A stretch of DNA of 64,000 nucleotides from Woeseiaceae bacterium (GTDB taxonomy: Bacteria; Pseudomonadota; Gammaproteobacteria; Steroidobacterales; Woeseiaceae): assembly GCA_021773035.1 (NCBI GenBank), contig JAJFKU010000074.1, positions 1-64,000 on the forward strand, in the 5' to 3' direction. Under the pieces are notes generated by a model, which had not been told where the DNA came from, ran no database searches, and was given only the letters and a program-made list of their open reading frames with translations. The translations under genes were made by a program, and so were the position numbers. Positions within the stretch are counted from its first letter, which is position 1. Each line of letters begins with the position of its first letter. Positions 45,624-54,996 of the stretch are shown one piece after another.

Positions 45624-46826
45624 ATGACTGACGCAGCGGCGCGCAAGGGCCCTTTGACCGATGTTCGCCTCATTGAATTGGGCCAGCTGATCGCGGGACC
45701 TTATTGCGGGCAACTCATGGCGGACATGGGCGCCGATGTGATCAAGGTTGAGCCGCCCAACCAGGGCGATCCTATGCGCATCTGGGGTCGTGGCGATTAT
45801 CCGCTGTGGTGGAGCGTGTGTGCGCGCAACAAGCGCTGCGTGACGGCCAATCTGCGCGAAGCAGCCGGGCAGGACCTGGTTCGCCAACTAATCGCGTCTG
45901 CAGACATGGTGCTGGAGAACTTCCGGCCGGGGACGCTCGAGCGCTGGGGTCTTGGCTACGAAGAACTCATCAAGATCAACCCCGCTATCATCATGATCCG
46001 GGTTTCCGGATACGGCCAGACCGGTCCGTATTCGACGCGGGCGGGCTACGCGGCCATCGGAGAAGCGATGGGCGGCATGCGCTACCTGTGCGGTGAACCG
46101 GATCGCCAGCCGAGCCGCGCGGGCCTCTCAATCGGGGACACGCTGGCGGCGACTTTTGCCTGTAACGGCGCGCTAGCAGCGCTGCATCATCGGGATCGAA
46201 CCGGCGAGGGTCAGGTTGTCGACGCGTCGATTTACGAGTCTGTGCTCAGTGTCATGGAAGCGACCATTCCCGAGTACGTTGTCAGCGACTACGTTCGGGA
46301 ACGTTCGGGCGCAACCCTGCCAAACGTTGCGCCGTCGAATATCTACGACTGCTCCGACGGTATTTTCTTAATCGCCGCCAATCAGGACACGGTATTCAAA
46401 CGTCTTTGCGAAACGATGGGTCAACCGGAACTCGCCAGCGATGAACGTTTCAGCAATCACACGGTTCGCGGCGCGAACATGGAAACGCTGGACGGCATTA
46501 TCAACGACTGGACCCGGACTAAAACCGTGGCTGAAATCGATCGCCTGATGCAGGAAGCGGGTGTGCCCGCGGGGAAGATCTTCCGTGCACCGGAAATGCT
46601 CGAGGACCCGCACTACCAGGCTCGCAACGCGATTGTGGATACGCCCACCGAAGAGTGGCCGAATCTGAAGATGCAGAACGTGTTTCCCAGGATGTCCAAG
46701 ACGCAGGGCGAGATTCGCTGGCCGGGCGTCACGACGCTGGGAGCGCATAACGAGGAAGTCTACGGCGGGGAGCTCGGTCTGAGCGACGATGAGCTGCATC
46801 GACTAAAAGAAAACTCGATTATTTGA
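45624..46826 (+). CDS. Class III CoA-transferase (CaiB/BaiF family)
   Basis: A 400-residue enzyme. The N-terminal LIELGQLIAGPYCGQLMADMGADVIKVEPP is the family signature, then RNKRCVTANLRE, and the catalytic aspartate region RAGLSIGDTLAATFACNGALAALHHR. The C-terminal half has AGVPAGKIFRAPEMLEDPHYQARN, also typical. It moves CoA from a CoA ester to a carboxylate. As first gene of the hydantoinase operon it probably activates the open-chain acid made by the hydrolases, or recycles CoA. The donor and acceptor cannot be told from sequence. Confidence 0.92.
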   Translation: MTDAAARKGPLTDVRLIELGQLIAGPYCGQLMADMGADVIKVEPPNQGDPMRIWGRGDYPLWWSVCARNKRCVTANLREAAGQDLVRQLIASADMVLENFRPGTLERWGLGYEELIKINPAIIMIRVSGYGQTGPYSTRAGYAAIGEAMGGMRYLCGEPDRQPSRAGLSIGDTLAATFACNGALAALHHRDRTGEGQVVDASIYESVLSVMEATIPEYVVSDYVRERSGATLPNVAPSNIYDCSDGIFLIAANQDTVFKRLCETMGQPELASDERFSNHTVRGANMETLDGIINDWTRTKTVAEIDRLMQEAGVPAGKIFRAPEMLEDPHYQARNAIVDTPTEEWPNLKMQNVFPRMSKTQGEIRWPGVTTLGAHNEEVYGGELGLSDDELHRLKENSII

Positions 46827-46851
46827 TAGTGCAAGGATCAGGGGAACAAAC

Positions 46852-48912
46852 ATGACGTTTCGTCTAGGAGTTGATGTTGGCGGTACCTTCACCGACCTGT
46901 TGTTGGTCGATGAGTCGTCGGGCCGGACCTATATGGCCAAAGTGCCGTCGACTCCGGAGGATTCATCGGTCGGTGTACTAAACGGTATCGACCGTATCTG
47001 CGATGAGTCGGATATCGACCCGAAACAGGTCTCGCAGGTAATGCATGGCACGACGGTCGCCACCAACGCCGTACTGACGCGCAAGGGTGCGAAAGTCGGC
47101 CTGATTACGACCAAGGGCTATCGGCAGACACTGCAGGTAGCGCGCTCGTTTTGTCCGGGTGGCCTGGGTGGCTGGGTGAGTTACAACAAGGCGCCGCTGA
47201 TGGCACCTTTGGAGCTCACTATCGAAGCTGACGAGCGTATGGGGGCCGACGGAGCGGTCGTCAGTCCGCTTGACGTCGACACGCTGCGCAGGGATATCAA
47301 AGTCCTCGCGGCTACGGGCGAAGTTGAAGCCCTGACGATCTGCCTGATGAATTCCTATGTGAACGGAGTGCACGAAGCGGAAGTCAGGAACGTTGCGGAA
47401 GAGATCTTCACCGACATTCCGATTTCGATCAGCAGCGATGTGGTTCCCGAAATGCAGGAATACGAGCGTACGGAGACGACCGTCGTCAATTCCTATGTTC
47501 GTCCGCAGGTTTCGAAATACGTGACGAACCTCAAAACCTCGCTTGAAGAACGTCTCGGTGACGACGTCAATCTCGCCATTCTGCGCTCGGACGGCGGGCT
47601 CGCGTCAGCGCGCGCGTCAGGCGAGTCTCCGGTCAATCTTCTGATGTCGGGCCCGGCGGGCGGCGTTGCAGGAGCCATGTACTTTTGTAAGCGCGGTGGC
47701 TTCGAGAATATCCTGACCTTCGACATGGGCGGCACGTCGACTGACGTGGCCCTGATTCAAAACGGTGAGGCACGTATCCGGCGCGAAACCCGGGTGAGTG
47801 ACATTACCGTAAGAGCGCCTTCCGTCGACGTGCGGACAATCGGGGCGGGAGGCGGATCGATTGCCTTCGTTCCGGAACTTACCAAAGCACTGCGCGTCGG
47901 GCCGGATTCGGCTGGCGCAGATCCCGGCCCCGCCGCCTATATGAAAGGCGGAGAATTGCCGACGGTCTGCGATGCTAACGTCGTACTGGGTTATTTGCCG
48001 TCCGACGTCAAACTCGGCGGCGCGATGACGATTAACCGGGATGCGGCCGAGAAAGCCGTGCAGTCACTCGCCGATGCCATGGGAATCGATTTGATGACGG
48101 CCGCGGAGGGCATCATCAAGATTGTCAATGAGTCCATGCTGGGCGCTTTGCGGCTCGTCTCCGTTGAGCAGGGTTACGATCCGCGCGACTTCGCGCTCGT
48201 TGGTTTCGGTGGCGCCGGACCGCTGCACGCCAATGCTCTGGGCGTGCTCAGCGGAGCCTGGCCGGTCATCGTGCCTCCGGGTCCGGGGGTACTTTGCGCC
48301 TACGGTGATGCAACGACGCAAATTCAGGACGAGGCTTCGCAAACCTATGTTGCGAAGGTCGATCAGATTAGCGCTGACGATCTGATTAAAGAGTTGCACG
48401 CGTTGCGTGCACGAGCCGGCGAATCTTTCGCCGCGGATGGCATAGCGGCGGACCAGCAGGAGGTTGTCTATCAGGCCGATATTCGTTACGCCGGCCAGGC
48501 GTTCCAGTTGTCACTGACAGTGACCGACGAAGAGCTCACGAGTAAGGGTCTTGCTGTTCTCACAGACGAGTTCGATAAACAGCACGAACAACTGTTCACG
48601 TTCGCACACGGTAAAGACCACGAGATCGTGATGATTCGTGCGGTCGTCAAAGCGAAGAGCAGTCTCACGGCAGACCTGAAGGAGGTGAGCGAGAGTACCA
48701 CCGATCTCAAAGCAGCGGTCATTCACGAAACGAAGTTCTACTACGAACAGGTTTGGCATGACGCGTCGATTTACGCCCGGGACAAGCTGGGTGTGGGGAC
48801 GGTCGTTGCCGGGCCGGCAATCGTCCAGGAGATGGATTCGACCACGCTGGTTTTGCCCGGGCATACCGCCACTGTCGATAGCATCGGCAATCTTCTGATC
48901 AATCCGGCTTAA
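46852..48912 (+). CDS. hyuA: Hydantoinase/oxoprolinase subunit A (HyuA family)
   Basis: A 686-residue cytoplasmic enzyme subunit with the actin-like ATPase fold. Motifs: LGVDVGGTFTDLLLVDESSG at the N-terminus, MHGTTVATNAVLTRKGAKVGL, MSGPAGGVAGAM, and the second phosphate motif LTFDMGGTSTDVALI. Members include N-methylhydantoinase, 5-oxoprolinase, caprolactamase and acetophenone/acetone carboxylases. All use ATP to activate a carbonyl of a cyclic amide or ketone. Co-occurrence with a dihydropyrimidinase-like enzyme favours the cyclic-amide group here. It starts 25 bases after the CoA-transferase gene. Confidence 0.93.
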   Translation: MTFRLGVDVGGTFTDLLLVDESSGRTYMAKVPSTPEDSSVGVLNGIDRICDESDIDPKQVSQVMHGTTVATNAVLTRKGAKVGLITTKGYRQTLQVARSFCPGGLGGWVSYNKAPLMAPLELTIEADERMGADGAVVSPLDVDTLRRDIKVLAATGEVEALTICLMNSYVNGVHEAEVRNVAEEIFTDIPISISSDVVPEMQEYERTETTVVNSYVRPQVSKYVTNLKTSLEERLGDDVNLAILRSDGGLASARASGESPVNLLMSGPAGGVAGAMYFCKRGGFENILTFDMGGTSTDVALIQNGEARIRRETRVSDITVRAPSVDVRTIGAGGGSIAFVPELTKALRVGPDSAGADPGPAAYMKGGELPTVCDANVVLGYLPSDVKLGGAMTINRDAAEKAVQSLADAMGIDLMTAAEGIIKIVNESMLGALRLVSVEQGYDPRDFALVGFGGAGPLHANALGVLSGAWPVIVPPGPGVLCAYGDATTQIQDEASQTYVAKVDQISADDLIKELHALRARAGESFAADGIAADQQEVVYQADIRYAGQAFQLSLTVTDEELTSKGLAVLTDEFDKQHEQLFTFAHGKDHEIVMIRAVVKAKSSLTADLKEVSESTTDLKAAVIHETKFYYEQVWHDASIYARDKLGVGTVVAGPAIVQEMDSTTLVLPGHTATVDSIGNLLINPA

Positions 48913-48923
48913 GAGGGCTAGTC

Positions 48924-50771
48924 ATGACAGCAAGAATCGTTGCAACAAACTCCACGCCCTGGGAAACCGTTGAAGTCGATGCGGTAACGGTCGACATCAT
49001 CGAGAACGCGCTGCGTAACGTGCGTGAGGAAATGGATGCCGTGCTGTTCCGAACGGCCATGAGTCCGGGTATTCGCGAGCAGGGCGATTGCTTCCCGATG
49101 GTGGCGAATAAGGACGGCAAGATGGTCGTCGGACAGTTCGGCTCCTTCATACACGGTTTCATGGAGGCCTACGACGGAGATATCGAGGAGGGCGACATCA
49201 TCCTGACCAACGATCCGTACATGTGTAACGCGGCCGTTTCTCACCTGCCGGACTGGATTGTTCTGGTGCCCGTCTTTAACGACGGCCGCCACATAGCCTG
49301 GTCAGCGATGTTCGGCCACATGTCGGACAACGGCGGCATGGTGCCGGGTTCTATTCCGATTAAGGCCGAGACTATCTATCAGGAAGGCATTCGCATACCG
49401 CCGACCAAGTTGTACAAAAAAGGTGAATTGCAGGAAGACATTCTGGAACTGATTCTGCACAACGTTCGTACGACGGAGTGGAATCGATTCGACCTCAATG
49501 CACTGGTCGCAGCCTGTCGCACTGCGTCGAAGCGCTGCATAGAGATTGCGGAACGTTTCGGCGATGACGTATTCCAGACAACGATGCAAATCATGCTTGA
49601 TCGAAACCTCGAGGCGATGCGGGCGATCATTAATATGATCGTTCCGGAAAAGCCGTCTTACTTCGAGGACTATGTCTGCGATGACGGTGTTGGCAAAGGG
49701 CCGTACAAGATCGCGTGCACGATGTGGCGTGAAGGCGATGTCGCGATCTTTGATTTCGAAGGCACGGACCCGCAGGCCAAGAGCTCGATCAACTTCTACA
49801 TGAACGAAGAAATGTTCAAGATGTTCTTCGGCTCATTCACGATCAATCTGTTCGATCCGCATATCCTGTTCAACGACGGTTTCTATGAACTCGTTGATGT
49901 GCGTATTCCTGAGGGCAGCTTGCTGAAACCGAAGTTTCCCGCTGCGTTGTCCGGACGAACACATGCGCTCGGTCGAATCTTCGACGTAATGGGCGGTGTT
50001 CTGGGCCAGGGAGCGCCGGATGCCATGAATGCGGCCGGTTTCTCGGACAGCCCACACCTGTTCTATTCGGGCTACGACAAGAAAGGCGAGTGGTTCCAGC
50101 TGTTTCAGATCGGTTTCGGCGGTATCCCGGGACGCCCCGCCGGCGACGGCCCGGACGGCCACTCCCTGTGGCCGGGTTTCACCAACGTGCCGAACGAATT
50201 CATCGAGGCGTATTTCCCCCTGCGTATCGTCAAATACGAACCGATCGCGGATTCCGGCGGCGCCGGCCTGCATCGTGGCGGCAATGGATTGTCGGTGGCC
50301 TATGAGTTCCTTGTCGACGGTGAGGTCGCGATTCATGACGACCGCTGGCTAACCTATCCGTGGGGTGTTCGCGGCGGTGATCCGGGTATGCGCTCGACGA
50401 AGCGCCTGGTACGCGCCAATGGCAGTGAGGAATGGCTGCCGGCCAAGTGCGACGGCATCAGTGTCAAGGAAGGCGATGTCCTGTACTTCAATACCTGGGG
50501 CGGCGGTGGCTGGGGCAACCCGCTGGAAAGAGATGCCGATCTTGTGGCTTTTGACGTCAGGCGTGGGCTGGTCAGCCGCGAGGGCGCGAATCGCTATGGG
50601 GTCGTTGTTTTGACCGACGGCAGCGTCGATACGGCAGCCACCGAAAAGCTGCGCTCGGAGATGGAGCCCGGCAGAGCGGAGATGGGTCTGTTCAGCCGGG
50701 GTGGTTCAATTGATGAAATAAAAGCAAAATCCCTGCAGGAGACACACTTACCCGCACCGGAGGCACCATGA
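48924..50771 (+). CDS. hyuB: Hydantoinase/oxoprolinase subunit B (HyuB family)
   Basis: A 615-residue partner of HyuA. The N-terminal VDIIENALRNVREEMDAVLFRTAMSPGIREQGDCF and the motif IILTNDPYMCNAAVSHLPD are diagnostic, as are the C-terminal SGGAGLHRGGNG and WGGGGWGNPLERD. HyuB carries the hydrolytic site acting on the phosphorylated intermediate, and the two subunits form a heteromeric ATP-dependent hydrolase. The start lies 11 bases after hyuA and the stop overlaps the regulator gene by four bases. Confidence 0.93.
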   Translation: MTARIVATNSTPWETVEVDAVTVDIIENALRNVREEMDAVLFRTAMSPGIREQGDCFPMVANKDGKMVVGQFGSFIHGFMEAYDGDIEEGDIILTNDPYMCNAAVSHLPDWIVLVPVFNDGRHIAWSAMFGHMSDNGGMVPGSIPIKAETIYQEGIRIPPTKLYKKGELQEDILELILHNVRTTEWNRFDLNALVAACRTASKRCIEIAERFGDDVFQTTMQIMLDRNLEAMRAIINMIVPEKPSYFEDYVCDDGVGKGPYKIACTMWREGDVAIFDFEGTDPQAKSSINFYMNEEMFKMFFGSFTINLFDPHILFNDGFYELVDVRIPEGSLLKPKFPAALSGRTHALGRIFDVMGGVLGQGAPDAMNAAGFSDSPHLFYSGYDKKGEWFQLFQIGFGGIPGRPAGDGPDGHSLWPGFTNVPNEFIEAYFPLRIVKYEPIADSGGAGLHRGGNGLSVAYEFLVDGEVAIHDDRWLTYPWGVRGGDPGMRSTKRLVRANGSEEWLPAKCDGISVKEGDVLYFNTWGGGGWGNPLERDADLVAFDVRRGLVSREGANRYGVVVLTDGSVDTAATEKLRSEMEPGRAEMGLFSRGGSIDEIKAKSLQETHLPAPEAP

Positions 50772-51541
50772 GTGAATTGCTGACATCGCTAAAATCGGAA
50801 TGGAATCTTGCACAGGGCAGCGCCCTGACCAGGGTCCCGCTTTATCACCAGCTGTACTCTGTTCTGAAAGATTCAATTCTTAACGGCACCATTGAGTTCG
50901 ATGCACAAATGCCAACGGAGCAGCAGTTGGCTGCGACTTTTGATGTATCGCGTATTACCGCGAAACGGGCCATGGACGAACTGGCAGCGGAGAACCTGAT
51001 TGCACGTTTTCGCGGCAAGGGCTCGCACGTTACCTATCAGTACACGCCGAAGCCGGTGCGCGCGCCACTGGTTGGCATGCTCGAGAATCTGGCGGAGATG
51101 GGCAAGCACAGTATCGTGCTCGTCAAGTCGGTCGAAGAGGTCGTACCGCCGGCAGATATCAGAGAGCGCCTCGGACTGAACGAGCGTGAAACGGCGTACA
51201 AGCTGGTTCGTGTGCGCAGCAATGAAGAAGGCGAGCCCTACGCGTACTACGTCAGCTGGACCAAAGGTATTACGAAGGGCTTTACCAAAAAGAATCTGGA
51301 AAAGACGCCGCGCCTCAATGTGATTCGCGATAACGGTATCAAGCTGACGAAGATCGAGCAGGTTCTGAGCGCTGAAAATGCTTCGGTTCGGGTGTCGCAG
51401 GACCTCGATGTCGAACCCGGTAGCGCGTTGCTTTCCATACGCCGGCAATCACATAACGAAAGCGGCGAAGTCGTCGATGTTCTCGATTGTCTCTATAACC
51501 CCAAACGCTTCCAGTACTCAATGGTGCTGAGCGTCGACTAA
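50768..51541 (+). CDS. GntR-family regulator with UTRA domain
   Basis: A 257-residue transcription regulator of the HutC subfamily. Residues 20-90 form the winged helix (LYHQLYSVLKDSILNGTIEFDAQMPTEQQLAATFDVSRITAKRAMDELAAENLI); residues 100-250 form the ligand-binding UTRA domain (RERLGLNERETAYKLVRVRSNEEGEPYAYYVSWTKG). It is encoded within the operon, with its ATG overlapping the hyuB stop, which is typical of local repressors induced by the substrate or an intermediate. The dyad at 45523-45542 is its most likely site. Confidence 0.92.
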   Translation: MSELLTSLKSEWNLAQGSALTRVPLYHQLYSVLKDSILNGTIEFDAQMPTEQQLAATFDVSRITAKRAMDELAAENLIARFRGKGSHVTYQYTPKPVRAPLVGMLENLAEMGKHSIVLVKSVEEVVPPADIRERLGLNERETAYKLVRVRSNEEGEPYAYYVSWTKGITKGFTKKNLEKTPRLNVIRDNGIKLTKIEQVLSAENASVRVSQDLDVEPGSALLSIRRQSHNESGEVVDVLDCLYNPKRFQYSMVLSVD

Positions 51542-51559
51542 GCAAAGGCAGCAGAATTT

Positions 51560-53047
51560 ATGGGACTCGACCTGATCCTGAAAAACGTTCGTGTAGTTCG
51601 CCCCGATGGCGACGGTACGGAAGATCTGGACATTGGTATAAGCGACGGCAAGATAGCGCGGCTGGAAGCGGATATTCCCGCGGCAGACGCCGGCGAAGTG
51701 CACGATGGAGAAGGTCGGCTGGTCTTCCCCGGTCTCGTCGACGGTCATATGCACGTTGGCATCTACTCACCGCTGGCGAACGATGCCGTTACCGAGAGTA
51801 AAGCCGCGGCAATGGGTGGCGTGACCTCCGCCATTACCTACTTTCGCACCGGGCAGTATTACCTGAACAAGGGCGGTCCCTACGCCGACTTCTACCCTGA
51901 AGTTCTCGATATTTCCGCCGGAAATTACTGGGTCGACTATGCGTACCACCTGGCGCCGATTTCTGCTTCTCACATCGATGAAATGGAAATGCTGCTCACC
52001 GACTACGGGGTCAGCTCCTTCAAGATATTCATGTTCTATGGCGGCTACGGTCTGCATGGCAAAACGGACAAGGACGCACAGAAGCAGTTCCTGATGATCG
52101 GTGATGACGACTCCTACGACATTGCCCATTTCGAGTTCATCATGCGTTCGGCACAGAAGTTGATGGTCAAGTATCCCGACATGGCCGATCACATCAGCGT
52201 GAGCCTGCATTGCGAACTGGCAGATATTCTCAACGCCTATACGAAAATCGTGCAGAGCGAAGGCAAGCTCAGCGGCTTGCGTGCGTACAGCGCGGCACGG
52301 CCGCCGCATTCCGAAGGGCTCGCTATCTGGATCGCTTCCTATCTGGCTTTCGAGACTGAGTGCCTCAATATCAACCTGCTACACCTGACGTCGAAGAAGG
52401 CGCTCGAAGCGGCGCTGATGATGCAGGACGTATTTCCGCATATTAACTTCCGTCGCGAAGTGACGATCGGTCATCTGATGCTCGACTATGATGCACCGTC
52501 CGCCTGTCACGCAAAGGTCAATCCGCCGATTCGCTCGCGTGAAGACGTAGAGTTTCTCTGGGAGAAACTACTGGACGGGAAGCTGGACTGGGTTGTCAGC
52601 GACCACGCCTGCTGTTCCGAGGAGCTGAAAACGGACAACCACGATCATACCGACGGTGAGAATATCTGGGTGTCGAAGTCCGGTTTCGGTGGCACGGAAT
52701 ATCTGCTGTCGGCGCTTTACAGCGAAGGCAGCCGACGCGGCATGTCCGTTAACCACATGGCGCAGCTGGTCAGTAAAAATCCGGCGGAACGTTACGGACT
52801 CCTGAACAAAGGTGACATCCGAGTTGGCTACGATGCGGACCTGGTGTTGCTCGATCCGGACGAGTCCTTCGTCGTGCGTGCCGAAGAATCGGAATCGGCA
52901 CAGGGCTACACGCCTTTCGAAGGTATTGAACTGACCGGACGAGTGAAGTCGACCTATCTGCGCGGTGGCCTCGTCTACAACAATGGCGCAATTGTGGGCG
53001 ATGCGAACGGTCAGTATCTTTCCCGCCCCAGCCAGCGACCGGTGTAG
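51560..53047 (+). CDS. Dihydropyrimidinase/hydantoinase-like cyclic amidohydrolase
   Basis: A 495-residue enzyme of the amidohydrolase superfamily. All six binuclear-metal ligands can be placed: H-M-H in GLVDGHMHVG, the carboxylatable lysine in SSFKIFMFYGG, histidines in SLHCEL and LLHLTSKK, and the aspartate in VVSDHACC. It is close to dihydropyrimidinases and D-hydantoinases, which hydrolyse cyclic imides, though the LHLTSKK region could accept a different ring. It starts 18 bases after the regulator gene. Two ring-opening systems in one operon (this and HyuAB) suggest two successive cyclic amides or alternative substrates. Confidence 0.92.
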   Translation: MGLDLILKNVRVVRPDGDGTEDLDIGISDGKIARLEADIPAADAGEVHDGEGRLVFPGLVDGHMHVGIYSPLANDAVTESKAAAMGGVTSAITYFRTGQYYLNKGGPYADFYPEVLDISAGNYWVDYAYHLAPISASHIDEMEMLLTDYGVSSFKIFMFYGGYGLHGKTDKDAQKQFLMIGDDDSYDIAHFEFIMRSAQKLMVKYPDMADHISVSLHCELADILNAYTKIVQSEGKLSGLRAYSAARPPHSEGLAIWIASYLAFETECLNINLLHLTSKKALEAALMMQDVFPHINFRREVTIGHLMLDYDAPSACHAKVNPPIRSREDVEFLWEKLLDGKLDWVVSDHACCSEELKTDNHDHTDGENIWVSKSGFGGTEYLLSALYSEGSRRGMSVNHMAQLVSKNPAERYGLLNKGDIRVGYDADLVLLDPDESFVVRAEESESAQGYTPFEGIELTGRVKSTYLRGGLVYNNGAIVGDANGQYLSRPSQRPV

Positions 53048-53050
53048 AAC

Positions 53051-53758
53051 ATGAACGAAGCACAGCTTTTGCTTTTGACGGCGGCCTCAATCGCACTGCT
53101 GCATACGATTATCGGCCCGGACCACTACCTGCCGTTCACCGCAATGGGTAAGGCGCGTAACTGGACCCTGCAGAAAACTCTGCGTATCACTTTGTACTGT
53201 GGCATCGGCCATGTACTGAGCTCGGTTGTGATCGGCGGTGTGGGCATATACCTCGGAGCGCAGTTGTCGTCGTTGACTGCGTTAGAGGGTTTTCGCGGCA
53301 ATCTTGCGGGTTGGGCGCTGTTCGCTTTCGGTCTCATGTATTTCGCGTGGGGCCTGAAGAAAGCGGGGCGTGCTCATTCCCATTCGCACCTGCATTCGCA
53401 CGGTGATGTGGTTCACTCGCACAAACACGATCATCGGCAAGAGCACATGCACGTTCACGATGCGCCGTCGAAGCAGTCGCTTACGCCCTGGGCGCTGTTC
53501 ATCGTATTCGTGCTTGGGCCCTGCGAGGCGTTGATACCGTTATTCATGTACCCGGCTGCGCAACAAAGTCCGGCACTGGTTATCTCGGTGGCCGTGGTGT
53601 TCGGTGTTGTTACCTTGCTCGCCATGTTGTTGGCGGTAGCCGTAACGAGTATTGGAATTCAGAAGTTGAAACTCCCGTCGCTGGGTCGCTACTCGCATGC
53701 AGCGGCCGGGGCATCTGTCGCCGCCTGTGGCGCGGCGATCAGCCTGATTGGATTGTAA
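53051..53758 (+). CDS. NicO/UreH-like membrane protein with histidine-rich loop
   Basis: A 235-residue protein with six transmembrane helices. The first helix has H-x5-D-H in LLHTIIGPDHYLPF, the metal-selectivity-type motif of nickel/cobalt permeases and UreH-like proteins. Between helices 3 and 4, residues about 107-137 form a cytoplasmic or periplasmic loop with about 12 histidines (RAHSHSHLHSHGDVVHSHKH and onward). Such loops bind Ni, Co or Zn. A transporter that supplies or removes the metal of the operon's hydrolases is the most likely role. It starts 3 bases after the amidohydrolase gene. Confidence 0.8.
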   Translation: MNEAQLLLLTAASIALLHTIIGPDHYLPFTAMGKARNWTLQKTLRITLYCGIGHVLSSVVIGGVGIYLGAQLSSLTALEGFRGNLAGWALFAFGLMYFAWGLKKAGRAHSHSHLHSHGDVVHSHKHDHRQEHMHVHDAPSKQSLTPWALFIVFVLGPCEALIPLFMYPAAQQSPALVISVAVVFGVVTLLAMLLAVAVTSIGIQKLKLPSLGRYSHAAAGASVAACGAAISLIGL

Positions 53759-53780
53759 GGAAGTATTTTGCGGAGGATTT

Positions 53781-54047
53781 ATGACATTTAAGAACACCAG
53801 GATCGAGCGGGAGCTTCCCGCAGAGGTCAGAAAGTGGCTGGATGAAGAGGTCAAGGAGCAGGACGAGCGCTATCAGAAGATCGTCGATGAGATGCGAGCG
53901 CTCGATTCAACGCGGGACCAGTGGTACGAGGAATTCTTCGAGCGGCTTAAAAAATACGGCTTTAACGTCGATGGCGATCAGCGATTGAAGCTGGCCGAGG
54001 AAGAGCTGCCCGTCAAGCCCGAACGCGATCACGTCGTCGTCTACTAG
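53781..54047 (+). CDS. Small charged protein of unknown function
   Basis: An 88-residue protein. The ATG at 53781 has GGAGG 5-6 bases upstream, and is preferred over an in-frame start 11 codons earlier that overlaps the upstream gene. It is highly charged and helical: VRKWLDEEVKEQDERYQKIV with heptad spacing, then WYEEFFERLKKYGFNVDGDQRL. No cysteines or metal motifs; no signal peptide. No family is recognised. Its position in the metal-linked part of the operon, 13 bases before the cupin gene, suggests a binding partner or assembly factor of a neighbour. Confidence 0.78.
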   Translation: MTFKNTRIERELPAEVRKWLDEEVKEQDERYQKIVDEMRALDSTRDQWYEEFFERLKKYGFNVDGDQRLKLAEEELPVKPERDHVVVY

Positions 54048-54060
54048 CTGGAGAAGAAGC

Positions 54061-54996
54061 ATGTCAAGACCCCATATTGAACCGTTTTGCGACCGCGACG
54101 TTCACTTCAAGAATATGGCTCTGCCGGGTTTCAGTGCCGGTTATCGCTACAAAATGCTGAGTCTCGATACCGAGATCGGTTCCTGCACGATGACCGTGCA
54201 ACTCGACGGAGGCTACAAACAGCCGCCTGGGTTCAGTTACTCGGAGCTGGAGTTCATCGTCGTCGAAGGCAGTATCAAAGTCGGCGACCAGGAGTGCGTG
54301 CGAGGTCACTACTTCTTCGTGCCGGCAGGTTATGCAATGCCGGAGATCAGTAGCGAGCAGGGCGCCTTGCTGCTGAAAATGTACAACACGGCAGAGCCCA
54401 GCCATGTGGAGAGCGACGCCCATCATCCTTTGTCACGCACCGAGCTGTATCATGACATTGATACCTTCAGCAATATCACCTGGGCGCCGGGTAATCTCGT
54501 CAGTCCATCGGTCGCGTCGGGTTGCATGATCAAGTTGCTCAACTTCAACCCAGATACTTTCGCAATGACGTTCCTGTATTGCATGACACCGCATTTTCAT
54601 CAGGACAATATTTCCTATCACGATTGCGCCGAGGAGGGTTATCACCTGTGGGGAACGTCATGGATGATGCAGTTCGGTGAATTGCCGACAGGCGGATACT
54701 TCTGGCGGCCGCCCTATATCAATCATGGCGCGTTCGCGAGTGAGCTTGGCTGTATTGCTATCGGCCGTACGGATTCGAAACTGTTCAACCACTTTCACTA
54801 CAATCCGTGGAGCACGCCGGACGAGAACGAGTCACGTTCCGCCGCGCGGCTCGCCAAGCGCGACCCGGTCTTGTACAAGTGGTGTGTCAACAACTCGCAC
54901 AACCATCCGCACGGGCCGGAGGACTTCGAAGATACTATGCCGCGGCGCGGGCACACGCATACGCATGCGGACGGTACGACGCACTCACACGACTAG
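54061..54996 (+). CDS. Bicupin with histidine-rich C-terminal tail
   Basis: A 311-residue protein with two cupin barrels. The N-terminal barrel has ELEFIVVEGSIKVGDQECVRGHYFFVPAG; the C-terminal one has MTPHFHQDNISYHDCAEEGYHLWG and YINHGAF, giving several histidines and a glutamate suited to metal binding. The protein ends RGHTHTHADGTTHSHD, a histidine-rich tail. Cupins of similar build are dioxygenases, isomerases, ureidoglycolate-like hydrolases or metal-storage proteins. The tail recalls UreE or HypB metallochaperones, so metal binding beyond a single active site is likely. Last gene of the operon; its stop codon shares CTAG with the convergent gene. Confidence 0.82.
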   Translation: MSRPHIEPFCDRDVHFKNMALPGFSAGYRYKMLSLDTEIGSCTMTVQLDGGYKQPPGFSYSELEFIVVEGSIKVGDQECVRGHYFFVPAGYAMPEISSEQGALLLKMYNTAEPSHVESDAHHPLSRTELYHDIDTFSNITWAPGNLVSPSVASGCMIKLLNFNPDTFAMTFLYCMTPHFHQDNISYHDCAEEGYHLWGTSWMMQFGELPTGGYFWRPPYINHGAFASELGCIAIGRTDSKLFNHFHYNPWSTPDENESRSAARLAKRDPVLYKWCVNNSHNHPHGPEDFEDTMPRRGHTHTHADGTTHSHD

